Assembly (NCBI GenBank): GCA_030248295.1
Contig: JASANH010000523.1
Coordinates: forward strand, 806,001 to 870,000
Length of the DNA: 64,000 nt
Source: Mesodorylaimus sp. YZB2_4
Taxonomy: Eukaryota; Nematoda; Enoplea; Dorylaimida; Dorylaimidae
Direction: 5' to 3'
In this document: positions 46,393 to 57,586 of the stretch, in pieces
How positions within the stretch are numbered: position 1 is the first letter of the stretch
How the letters are laid out: every line of letters starts with the position of its first letter
Made by a program: the position numbers and the translations under genes
Notes under the pieces: model-generated
Database searches by the model: none
What the model saw: only the letters and a program-made list of their open reading frames with translations
Told to the model about the DNA's origin: nothing

Positions 46393-48619
46393 TGTACTGT
46401 CTGATCGATATGAAATCAAGGGCACCTGGCAAACACAAAACAGCACCGCGGCACTTTTGACAAGGGTGCGAGTCCAAGGCGCTCATCACTCGATTGCCTG
46501 GGGATGTGGTTGGAAGAGCGGGTGGGCCGTTTAAAAATGGGAAGGAAATGCAACCATTTCGACACTGACGCCTGCGGATGTCCTCAAGGGATTCAACGAG
46601 CCATGCATCTTCGACGAGGGTCTAGTCGGACTCGGTCAAACGGAATCGATGGGATAAATTTTATGTATCCTCCATGAACTTGTTTACGCAAATTCGAATA
46701 GTTAGACCAGATTCGATCAAGTTGGCGCCCGCAGCACAGGGCAAGTTAAAACCCTCTCGACCGTAATGACTAATCTCCCGTCCGATAACAGCACTCGATG
46801 CTTAAGTTGAAATCAATGCCCTCTCACGCGTACACAGTAGTCGAGCAAGGCGAGATTATCTCACGCGCCTCACGCCGTCTCGACACGACCATGAAAGGAT
46901 GAATGCGACGAGCTCATTCTCCGGGCTTCACAACGGCTAACGGCTATTACAGAGCATTCCCACAGACACGCCCTTCCCCTCTGCCCCTCGTTTACTAGCT
47001 GTCATGCACGCCTCCGGATTGGTTAGGCATGATCACGACTCGCTCCACTGCCGTCTCTCGCTTCGCACTTTCCTGCCGGCGGGGCGCAGGGAGAACAGAA
47101 AAGTGGCTGAAAACGATACCATTCCAATTAAGGCCATTAAAGTAATGTTGCTTGAAATATGATCGAATCAGGCGTCCAGAAAAGACATTGCATGAAATGT
47201 GATAGGCTGCACTGTACTGCGCCTCTTCCTTCTCCTTCAAAAGTCTTAACGTATTCACTTTTCGTGTCATATAATTCTGCGGTGTACAACTTGGCTGCGA
47301 CCATTTCCTTTCATCCCTCCCAACAAGCCTCGCACGTGCCTTGCATACTATTGGTGATGTGGAAATGAGAAAAAGCTACAATGGTTTCTCCAACGGCCTA
47401 TGAGCCTAAAAGGCGTTCAGTTTAATAAATTAGGATCGATATTAGCTTCCAGCCGAGGCTACTGACCAGGGTGTAACGCCTGACTCGATGAGCCAATGAT
47501 GAAGAGACCGGATGCTCCAGATCATTCCCAAGAACGGGCCGAGCCTGCTTTGACAAGAAAGCACGAAATGGAGGGAAAAACTAATACAAACTGGACAAAA
47601 CCCATCGAAGTGAAACATGACCTGCTGATTTTAGTTAATTATGCAACACTACCAACGAGTGGACACTACTTGAGACCTAGACAGAACAAACGAGAACGTG
47701 CATAACTTGTTATCTTGTCACAAGACCTAGCGACTAGGGAAATGGATGGAAGCTACTTATCCGAGAACGTCACGAGACAGCCATGCATCAAGTTTCTTGA
47801 CGTAAGAGGAAAAGAGCGCTGTGATTATTATGTACCGCGAGGAAGATAATGAAGCTGTAAGCTGAGAGAAAGGCATGGCAGAGGATCGGGAGTACAAGGG
47901 ACACGCGAAAACCCAGTACATATTGCACCAGGCACCTCCCTGTGTGGCACTGTTATAGCATAACACCTAGGATGAAATATCCAAGACATAGGAAAGCTTC
48001 GAGCAGGTCCCTTTTATGCCTTAATCACCTTGACGTCTCAGAATTGAAGAACCATTCACAAAATTGCTCCATTTGCAGAAGCAATCATCAGAAAAGCCGA
48101 AATGGGCATAGCCCACTCTCAAGTGCCATATTTTTCATTGTGCCCAAGAAAACTCATTAAAAGTCCTGGAAAAATACCTAGATGTGCAGTGAAATTAACC
48201 TCGTGCACTAAAAGATCACGCGCACGTCATATCGGGATTCTTTTACGAAATATAATTGCTTGCACTTTTTTTATAACCGTTCATAAATGAAAGACCTGAT
48301 TTCCATTAAAAAAGTCTGCACAAACTGGAAAAAAGTCTCTCGTCAGACTAGACATTCTCCTTTCAGACACTGGAACGCAATTTGACGTCTGCATTTCGAC
48401 CGCCTGTTTAGGGAAAGGCAGTGCTTGTGGTCATGCTTTTCCCAGATGTCGCTTCAGAATCGACTATACTGGATCGGCAGAAGAAGAACTAGCAATTCAC
48501 AGCTCCTTGGCTTGCTTCCTGCTCTCCCATTTTTTTGACATGCTCATTATTGCTCACGGAACGGGCAGTGCTTTATGAGCACACTTTGATCTATGAGTAC
48601 ACTATCATCGCACTTCGCC
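46393..48619. other. Gene-poor region, no gene seen
   Basis: Over 2 kb upstream of the CNG channel start, presumably with its promoter. Frames are short and have no linked splice sites. No terminal repeats were found. Confidence 0.35.
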
Positions 48620-49030
48620 GAGAGAAGAATGATCGAGAGGAAGATCCAGAAGCATATGGCATCGCAGCTGAGCCAACAAAATTGGTTTTCAAGCCTGCGT
48701 CAAAAGGCCATTTGCGATTGACCAGCAGCGCCAAGCTCTGCTATCAGCTCAAGTCGACCAAAGGACTAAGCAATCGTACGTTGTGGTTATTTCGTGCCGA
48801 TTTATATGTACTATACATTAAAGTGCCCGGGGTCCATTGAGAGGGTCCATTGGGTTGGCAACCTGGCAATTGAGTAAGACAGGAGGCAAATCCATACATT
48901 CACCTGACCAGGCGTATCCTTGCTTCGCGTTATTAAGTCCACTCCGACTAACGGCATCCCAAAACCGACCGAGCAAGCGGTGCTGACTATCAAAAGCGAA
49001 TCATCCCGGACAAGGCCGACAAGGTTGACA
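48620..49030 (+). pseudogene. Decayed MSP-domain-like locus
   Basis: The block near 48640-48760 reads EDPEAYGIAAEPTKLVFKPA then KGHLRLTSSAKLCYQLKST, resembling the first MSP strands (K-L-V-F, a basic/Ser turn, then Y-x-L-K-S). A second block near 48938-48990 reads TPTNGIPKPTEQAVLTIKSE, like the N-G-x-x-x-P turn and the next strand. The two blocks are split by about 160 nt and no clean donor joins them. A third stretch continues MSP-like only in another frame. It is either a small gene with unusual splicing or, more likely, a pseudogene. Confidence 0.35.
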
Positions 49031-49500
49031 AACCGCATTTGAAGCAGCTTTTAAGCGGTCAATCGTCTTTCATTCAGATCCAAGGAAACGAATGATACAT
49101 GATCCGTGATGGTGCCAAATTGGTTTGGTAGGACAGCGAAGGCTCAATGCACTGAACTGACGATGCCAATGACGCCAGGGACTAAAGTGTATTGCCCAGC
49201 ATGCTGTGATCAGGTACGCCACGGCACTCATAAAATGCAAGGTGCTGGTTTTGCCTGTTGCGCTTTCCGAATTCATGTTTATGTTCATGTAATTCGTATC
49301 AATCGTCACGCCATTTGAGTCAAAGGAGAAAAGTCACAGTTAGCACACCAGCTCCAGGGGCAAAGCAGGGGCTTAGCTTCGGCCAGTAAAAATGGTCGAG
49401 CTGAAGAGCGCAGTGCGGTTCGAAATGGGTCTGTTTTTTCGTTTTTTCTGAACAGAGAGGCTCTATTATAAATGACGGGAATGTTTCAATAGTACCCTTA
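49031..49500. other. Intergenic, no gene seen
   Basis: Lies between the MSP-like relic and the SINE. Nothing supported. Confidence 0.3.
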
Positions 49501-50815
49501 GGAGCCGCGGTGGCTCAGTTGGTTAAGGCGTTGGTCCCGCATTGGTTGGGCCAGCAACCCTGACCGGGAGGCCGCAGTTCTGTCCCGACTGAGGACGGCA
49601 GTTCAGTGAGCCCGTTCTCAGAGTGGGAACCGGTCTTCGACGGCAGTTTAGTAAGTACGTCGCTGGCCTTGCTCACCTGGCTCTGGGCGACTCACCCGGT
49701 ACCGTCATGTGGGGGGACACCGAACGAATATAGAATTAGGGAACACTGGCCTGGAAGGGCCCTCCTTTCTGGCCCAGTATCATCCTGGGACGCTGGTGCT
49801 GGCACTAGACCCCGGATCGCGTCAGGAACTTTCGGGTCGAGTCGGGTCGGGTCGGGTCAAAATCGGGTCGGGTCACTTTTTTGAAAGATAGGGTCAAACG
49901 GGTCAAAAATACAGAAATTTTGCAAGTTACTACTATAAGCAGCTGCAGAAACCTTTTCGTAGTTGTTTGACTCCAGGATTTGCAGTATATGCTTCATGCA
50001 TGCATGCACAAAGTCTTTCATTCCACGTTCTTATTCTGCGTAACTTCCAAGAATGTCAGACAAATTGTAAGCTGTGAGAATGACCAATTTTTCTGAGTAA
50101 TTTCTGCAAAGGGAAGGGTCCATATGTGAGAGTTCTCATTAACATTCTTGTCAACTCTGATGAATGGGTGGGACTAGCCATACTCTAACATGCGAAGGAA
50201 TTGATAACTTTTAGCAGGTCGTAGGGGTATCTAAAATCACATTTGATTCCTGAATATGACATAACTTCCGATGCGGCGTTTAGGCAGCTTTTCACATTTT
50301 CAGGTCACCAAAAAGAGTCGCATCGCACGCTTATTTGACGCATCGCATCAAACTATTCTTCGGGCTTCAGACTCCGAAAGTTATGACAGAGTTGTCTCTA
50401 CTATTCACGCGTACCATTAAATCTTGTCTCCAGTGGACAGACCCTAGTCGCTTTTAGATCTGAGGTTTTTAAAAAATTATTTGAATACTATTGTGGGAAA
50501 TATGAAGGAACGTTATTGCATTTACTAAGGATAACTAGGGAATAACAAAAGATGAAGATTCGCGTGCGTGAGATGTCTCCATCTCATATTTTCTCACAGT
50601 CACCTTTGCACCAACGCCACCACGTTCTGAGGATTTGTGAATGGTTTTTATCGCGCGGAACTTCAACTACTTATACCGAATTCGGGTCAGCCCGACCCGA
50701 AATTTCGGGTCAGAGACTTTCGGGTCGGCCCGACCCGTCGGGTTGAACCCGACCTGATCCGGTGTCTAGCTGGCACAGGATGCCCTCGTGCGGGGGGCTC
50801 TAGCAAAAAATCTGC
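49501..50815 (+). mobile_element. tRNA-headed SINE interrupted by a hAT-like element
   Basis: Starts GGAGCCGCGGTGGCTCAGTT with an A-box-like TGGCTCAGTTGG; the B box is degenerate. It continues to 49805, is interrupted by the element at 49806-50768, and resumes with CAGGATGCCCTCGTGCGG before an A-rich end (CTAGCAAAAAATC) near 50815. It is a different SINE family from the copies at 120 and 4258, judged by the head sequence and body. The 3' limit is approximate. Confidence 0.55.
49806..50768. mobile_element. Non-autonomous hAT-like transposon with GGGTC-repeat ends
   Basis: The left end reads TAGACCCCGGATC and the right end, complemented, TAGACACCGGATC: 12 of 13 match. The octamer GCTGGCAC occurs immediately before (49798-49805) and after (50769-50776), an exact 8-bp target-site duplication. 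The sub-terminal zones are arrays of GGGTCGGGTC (left, 49838-49880) and its complement with GACCCGA (right, 50683-50755), giving long self-complementary ends. The 963-bp body has no transposase. Confidence 0.85.
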
Positions 50816-51909
50816 GAATCGCAAAGTCTCTGTTACGCAAATAATAGTTCACTCAGAAGTTGCAAGAACTCACACGAAGGAAAGTAACTTTGGGCCTTCT
50901 ACGAAGTTTGTCCATGTGCGACAACAAAAAATTTTCCTGTATGACGGAGTGCAGCAATGTTACACATATTGCATCTACTGTTGTTTTCTAAGTACTTTTA
51001 TGTTTTTTTTCAGAAAGACCTCTATGCAAGAAGCAAAGACGGCTTTGCGAAAATCTCTTGAACCTGATGAGGGGACAAAATGTGTCTAACCCTTTCCGTC
51101 AAAACCTCTCTGTAGCAAGCCTTCTCTGCAGCAATCTCCACAGATCAGCCTCTTCGTCCTTCTCCTCATAGACCTGCCTTGAAAACCAAATGGACCTCTG
51201 TGCTGATTGCAAAATGAGATTTGCAATCGAGGCAGCATTTTTGTTCTTTAACCCGATAATCACTAAAATCATACCTGCTTCCTCTACTTTTACCGATGGA
51301 TCGATGTGTTGCAGCAGTCTTCCCATTTTTTTTCAAAAATCCTGACCCTGTGGCACTGAACGAAAACGTGGTATACACTCTCGCGATTGTCCTCTACCCG
51401 CATGTATTTACAGTACTGACGCCTGGAATCAACATTCGAAAAATGCAATACTGTACTCCGTCCTCAGCATAGCGTATCTTCTGGGTAAGGCCATCCAAAT
51501 TTATAGTCAGATTCAACATTTTTAGTAAGATTTGGTCTGTGTGTGCCTATATGTTCCACGTTTGTCCCTATGTGGACGAAACTAAAGATGGCTGCTAGTA
51601 CTGTGTAGTGTTACTGCTACCCATCCTATACGTGGAAATGAAGGGTCAATCCGCGCTAAAATTCAAAAAATCGCCTTTCTCTTCTGCGAGCTTGTGCAAA
51701 CCACGTGAATAGACTCTTTTGCTTCGTTATCTGTCGACACATGAGTCAAGCATCTCACGCCACCCGCCCTCTTAACGCATGCTATCTGCGTTATGCGCGC
51801 TTTTCGGGTGCCAGTTGTGGACTCTACCCTTCTCACACCACCTCCTCGTTTTTTTACTGCAGTACGTATAAAACGCGCCCCTTCATACATCTTATATATT
51901 GTGAGGTAT
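50816..51909. other. Intergenic, no gene seen
   Basis: Upstream of the lipid phosphatase gene. No supported gene, TIR or tRNA; presumably includes the promoter. Confidence 0.35.
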
Positions 51910-52969
51910 ATGAGGGAAGCCTTGGAAGAAGCCTCTGAACCTGTGATGAGGTCCATCGAGCCACTTCGTCTACTCCAAGATGCAGTGGTCTATCTTCTTT
52001 GTGTTGCACCAATCGTGATTCTGCGCGTTTTCGCAGAACCATATCATCGAGGATTCTTCTGCGACGACGAGTCCATCAGGTACCCAAATGCGCCCTCTAC
52101 TATCAGTACCATTACGTTGATCTTGGTTGGCGTGATTGTACCGCTGGCGACTATTTTCTGCGTCGAAGCATTTCGACTGTTCAAGGTGGAACGAGGACAG
52201 TACGAGTCCGCTAAGGCTTTGAGTGAGTTGCGTTGTGTTCTGTCTTGATGCACGGCTTGTGAAACATTTGCGAACCATTTCAGATAGCTCTGCGGTGGCT
52301 GTCGATCTCACCAGTGCCATGCCTCCTTTGTCTCAAGGAGAGTATCTGGGTGATCGACTGATCCATCCTTTATTTATTCGCATTCTCACCTACGCCGGAG
52401 CATTTTTGTTTGGTGCAGGTGCATGCGAGACATTGACTGACGTGGCGAAAATCACAGTGGGCGAATTAAGGCCTCATTTCTTGGAGGTGTGTCAACCAGA
52501 CTGGACCCAAATCAACTGTTCCAACCATCGGTATATTTCTGACTACGCGTGTTTGAATAGTGATAAAGGAATGATAAGGGAGGCCCGACAATCATTTCCG
52601 TCTGGTCATGCCTCCTTCGCAGCCTATTGTGCATGTTTTGCTGTGCTGTATTTACGCAAGCGGGCTTCGTGGTCATTATCACCTGGAACGGGTCGCCTGG
52701 TCAGACCGCTGGCTCAGTATGCCCTAATCTTGACGGCATTCGGAACTGGATTGACTCGCATCGCTGACAATCAACACCACGGCATCGATGTGGGCTTTGG
52801 TTTTGTATTGGGTGTTCTCACCGCTTACGCCACTTGCTATCATTTCGAAATCTGCGGTTCGACTGCGACGCCGGAGGACACGTGGAAATTCAAGAGACTG
52901 CGGAGTGAAGGCGCTGGCCTCAGGCAGTTGGATGATAAGGAGTCGACTGGCTCATTGTATCAACAGTGA
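51910..52969 (+). CDS. Lipid phosphate phosphatase (PAP2 / PLPP family)
   Basis: Exons 51910-52222 and 52284-52969 total 333 codons (332 aa). Six membrane spans are visible, the first at VVYLLCVAPIVILRVF. The three catalytic motifs are present: C1 KITVGELRPHF, C2 FPSGHAS with the first active-site His, and C3 TRIADNQHHGIDVGFGF with Arg, the nucleophilic His and Asp. A Cys-containing loop between spans (CQPDWTQINCSNHRYISDY) resembles the extracellular loop of LPP1-3 and wunen. The family removes phosphate from phosphatidate, lysophosphatidate and sphingosine-1-phosphate at the plasma membrane or ER. The C-terminal tail is short and charged. Confidence 0.9.
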
Positions 52970-53051
52970 CAACAAGGTATTATATATCTATAAGAGTACT
53001 GTAAATACGAAACAACCAAAAACTATGAACTAAAAGCGAAAACTATGGATA

Positions 53052-55468
53052 TTATGTGAAGTTCAGTTCTGCTACAGCAGCGAGCAAATGATAGGTCCTC
53101 AAACGCTGTTTCAAGCGATGTATAGCATAGAAAGAAAAGCCCACCACAAAAATGCATATGATCACAGCAGCACCCACCAATATTCTGTAAGTGTATGCTT
53201 CTCTCCAGGTATTGTTTGCGTAGCAGCCCGTGACTTCGTAGTCAGTCGTCGAGTCTTCGACCAGGCTTATGCTCCTGTTTCGTATGAGTGGAATAAGAGA
53301 GTTCCAAAATCGGTCGCAGGTCCAATAACATTGAGTACGCATTTGAGGATGATCACTGGGAGCGAGGCAGGCATGGGAGGCTGGGCTGAATGGCCGCCAT
53401 AACTCAGAATCAAGTGAGCCAAAGTTTGGGTTCCTATAAACTGTGCTTTGATATGATTGTGGGTGAGTGATGAGTTTAGAGGCTACCCTGTCTTGACGAA
53501 ATTAATTAACATAGTGCTGAGCGGATCGGGTGCATAGGAAGGTCGTTCATCAGTTATCCACGTGCTGTTTCCGGATGTCGGTTCCTGGTCAGAGTCAGCC
53601 ACGAAAAGGTGCGAAATATCAAGCGAGGAGGCCTGTAAGAAGGCAGTGAGCAGAGTGCTTCACAGAACTAACGAAATGACTTCAAACGTAAGTTTAATGC
53701 ATACCTGATCTTTGTGATCGTCCAAGTATAAGTAGACTCGGTTTGACTTCTGACTCGCCATCAATTTCGCAAGTTTGATGATTCCAGAATTGATCCAGTC
53801 AGAAGTGAGCTGCGTGGAAGAAAAGCATATCATGGCCCAACCCCAGTGGATTGCTCAATGCGAGGAATCTAGTAGAGTATGGAGGTAAGGGGGATTTCAC
53901 ACCCTTGCTATCACTTACTGCTTCAATCGCGCTGCTGCAGAATTCAGACTCGAATATTGCATTTGCTTGGCCAGCATACATTGTGTGCATTATATCTCTG
54001 ACCATCTCAGCGTCCCCATTGTCCGGAAGGCCTACTGACCGCAAAATTCTAGAGACCATGTGATTGAAAACTTCCATTGTGCAGTTTTGCTCTTTGACCC
54101 ATGCGATAAATTGAACTAAAAATATGACTTGTGTGATACACTCACTGGTGGCCAAGGGGTATCACATACTTCCATACCGACTCTTTTGGCTGCTGCCCAA
54201 AACCACTTCGACTTCCTCAGGATGCCTCAAAGTAAAGCCATCCAAGTCGCTAAATGGTAGGATTCCGTTGGAACCATCCAAGACTGGTGTCCAGTGGGGT
54301 ATCCAATCTGTGTTACTCTGTCCTAGTAATTCGGACCATGCGTTCCTTATAGATTCTTCGGACACGCTCGAAATGCAGTCAAACACGCTCGCATTGAAAT
54401 GACCGTCCGTGTCTAAACCCACTCCGCATCCAAGTGCTTCGGCCATCCGCCGAGAGATGTGTTCCGACATATTGGCAGTGATGGACCATGGACTAAAAGG
54501 ACTTCCACCGTGAAGAATGGCTCGTCTGAGCAGGCCTAAAGTTGTCTGACTGGAGGGCAGAAGGGTCGAAATTTAGAAACACTTTCGGGTTAGCATACCT
54601 TTGGACAAGGGCGAATACATGAGCAGAGCAATGCTACTGGCCCCATCATCGTGTCCAATCACAGAGACGTTGGAAGGCTCGCCACCAAACTTGTCGATAT
54701 TGTTCTGTATCCAGTTCAATGCGTGAATCTGGTCCCAGAGACCCCGATTTGGAGGAAAATGGTCCTTCATCGTGAAAAATCCTAAAAAAACATCTCAGAA
54801 CAGAATGAATGAGGCAATGAACATCCTTACCATGAAAATTCAGCCTATAATTGAAAGATACAAAGAGGATTCTTTCAGCAATTACAAATGATACGAGACG
54901 ATCGAAACTCAAATCGGCTATCGCGCCGTTTTTGTAGGCACCGTTATGGAACCTCACTAAGACAGGCAGATGCTGACGATGCATTGGCTGCAAAGGAACC
55001 CTGTTACTTCTTGATCTAGTCCTAGATTTCAATGAGATTAGGCATACTGCAATATCAGTTGGCGTAAACACGTTCAGATATAAACAGTCTTCCGAACTTT
55101 GTTCCAATTCACCCAGGATCTGAGCGCACTCGGGTGAATAGTGATCAGCCATCAAGGTTCCATTCCATGGATTAGGGTCGACTGGTTTCTGCAAAGCTAG
55201 TTATGCAAGGTTAAGGGCTGGCAGTACGCCTTCCTGGAGCCTGGAGTTCAAGCCTTACCTGGAATCTCAGACGTCCAATTGGCGGCGCTGCGAAGGGAAT
55301 GCCAAGAAAGATGGACGCATTTCTGTGGTAGCGTCCTTTTACAAACCCATAACTCGTTTCAATCACAGGCCCAGCATCAGCCGGGCTTTGATAATCTCCG
55401 TAAGCGAAACAAATCAAGTACAAAAGCAGTAAGCAAAAGTTCATGCTAGTATGGTTAGACATAGTCAT
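53052..55468 (-). CDS. Membrane-anchored cholinesterase-like protein lacking the catalytic serine
   Basis: The start at 55468 gives MTMSNHTSMNFCLLLLYLIC, a signal peptide. The carboxylesterase type-B fold follows: ETSYGFVKGRYHRN, ASIFLGIPFAAPPIGRLRFQ, SSEDCLYLNVFTP, LPVLVRFHNGAYKNG, FVSFNYRLNFHG, NRGLWDQIHALNWIQNN and FGGEPSNVSVIGHDDGASS. In active esterases the last motif is G-E-S-A-G; here it reads G-H-D-D-G, so the nucleophilic Ser is replaced by Asp. Later exons include LLRRAILHGGSPFSPWS. The final exon has one membrane span (ILVGAAVIICIFVVGFSFYA) and a short basic tail ending AELNFT. The layout matches cholinesterase-like adhesion molecules (neuroligin, gliotactin, neurotactin types) rather than enzymes. 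Not all exon junctions were resolved. Confidence 0.75.
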
Positions 55469-57394
55469 GACGCGGCGCTAAACGTCTTATTGTCATGCGA
55501 AAACACTTGGCCGGGGTCTCAAATTTTCGTTTTCAGCACAGGACAGAGTGAGGGTTAAAGCTTGTTTGTCTACCTTGTTCAGGCCGAAAGTCCAGATTGC
55601 CGATCGTGTACGAGAGGTTACAAAGGGCTCATAGCTGGCCATCAACCACTGCAAGCCTCTCGTCGGATGCTTGAAGGAAGCATTATTCGAGCACCAGCTA
55701 GTGGATGAGTGATTGGCCATACACTGCTTTGCGTCGAACATTATGGATGGTGTCTTCTGTTACGGCAGCCTTGTAAATTACGAGCTCACGAAATTCTTCC
55801 ACTTTGCCCCGCGGTTTCTAGCCTGATAAACCGTGTTCGTAATACTCGTACTCCACTCTTGGCTGAAACCTGCCAATCTCCCCGCCCTAAATGGCCCCGT
55901 TCCAAAGAGAGCACGTATGATAAAAGAGGTGATTCACTGGCAGTCAGCGGTCGTAAATTCAAAGTTGGTCCGTCTGCCAAAACAATGAAACACTAAGTTC
56001 ATGACAATCTGATAACCGCGGAGATCTTTTACTGTTGCGGAAGTAAGTTGCTACATAGCTGGCAAACCCTTCTCTTCCAAGCATACCTATGATATGTTCA
56101 AATGCAATTCTCTTTTTTTCAAAAACTTTCGCATTTGTGACTGGTATCTGATCAAATAAAGACTGTGTGGGTATGAGTTCGAGTTTACGAAACAGGACAC
56201 GCTTCATTGATCGAGTCAACATGCCCACCCACCAGTTTCCTGAATCTTGCACACAGGGCTTCATCGAAAGTGAATGCGCCTCTCGAGCCAAGCCCTATTC
56301 ATCAGAGCTATTTCAAAAGACTGACGCATTCTTCGTCGCCTAGTTACCTGCTCGTTTACACAAGAGTGCCTGCAGATTAGACCCACCTCCGACGAACACA
56401 GTGCCAAGTTGACGAGAGGGGCGGGTTTCCGGTTCAAAGGGTACATTTTTGAGAAGCCATTCCTCATTTAGGACCTTGCGCAAACGGTTTGTCTGAAACG
56501 GATGCCCAAGCGTGTCAACCTCCGGGCGCTTTTACGAGTGCATTACTACCTCCGCCTAAGTTTGGACAAAGGGCGCGCCGATGTTAGTAGCGAGTGAACG
56601 ACACTCGATTGACATCAGGGGGCCTTGATTTATGAGGACCTCATAGGTGTTGTGTGCAGAGAGTTCGATTTTCACGTGCGCAGACGCCGATTACGCATGC
56701 GAGCCGCATGGGAATGAACACCTGCCCTAGTGATAAATGAATGACCACCCCAATTTGGATCAATAAACTTGGTGACACTTTTCTGACCAGGGCATAAAGC
56801 GGTCACTACATATGGTGCGAGTAGTGCCGTGAATGCGATCTTGGACGGGTTCCAAATGAACAGAACTATACTTTCCCCTAAAACTTTGCGGTATGTCCCG
56901 TCTCCTCGTGAACTATTCGCACTCAAGGCGGCCTGCAACAGGCGAGGTAATAAATCAATCGGAGACACACGGCCGCTGACATGCATTTGGCCGAGCGACA
57001 TCGCTGGGCACACATTCTGTCCTAATGTCATGTATAAGCAGTTGGTTCTCAAAAGAGGCAAAGTGGATAAAAAATCGTTCGAGCTAAGGAGCCCCCTGAA
57101 TAAACTAGGCCTCTTTCCATACTTGGGCCAAATATAGACTCGTCAGCTGCCTCAGCCCGCGGGTCGTCAGCCATCTGACGTCAACAGAGCAGCCTGGTCG
57201 CAATCGTTAGACCATTGCTGGCCTGAGAAGGGGGCCCTAGCTGTCTTGCTCATCGTTGTGCATGCGTCATCGCAGCTCATTTTCCGTGGCTAAGGCGCTG
57301 AGGGTTTCAGAAATCGAAGAAATCGAGCCTTAGCGACAGCCGCACGGGCGCGCCCCATTTAAGCTCTCGCATATTGATGCCGGCGCGGCTGCAT
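55469..57394. other. Long intergenic region, no gene seen
   Basis: About 1.9 kb between divergent genes. Frames of 60-130 codons occur on both strands but none has recognisable sequence or exon partners. Confidence 0.35.
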
Positions 57395-57402
57395 TATAAA
57401 AG
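57395..57402 (+). promoter_or_regulatory. TATA box of OSGIN
   Basis: TATAAAAG lies 185 bp before the OSGIN start codon, in a GC-rich stretch (CGGCGCGGCTGCAT just upstream). It is followed at about 30 nt by CACAGCAGCCAGTGT, a plausible initiation zone. It is the clearest TATA-type core promoter in the window. Confidence 0.55.
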
Positions 57403-57586
57403 CTAGTCGATCTAGCACAGCAGCCAGTGTCGGCTCGAGACGGCAGCTTGTGTTCTTAGTCGCTCGCAAGCCAGGTACTCGTAGGTTCTGTTTACGATTG
57501 CACCTATTCCAGCCGACTGCAGACGTTGCGGGCAGCCACTTTAAAAAGAGACTTTCTTATAGGCGAAAAGGTGGTGGTTATTTATC

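Noticed and set aside
57250..57300. Stress-response transcription-factor sites upstream of OSGIN
   Set aside because: Only a short GTCAT-type core was seen, which is too common by chance to claim.
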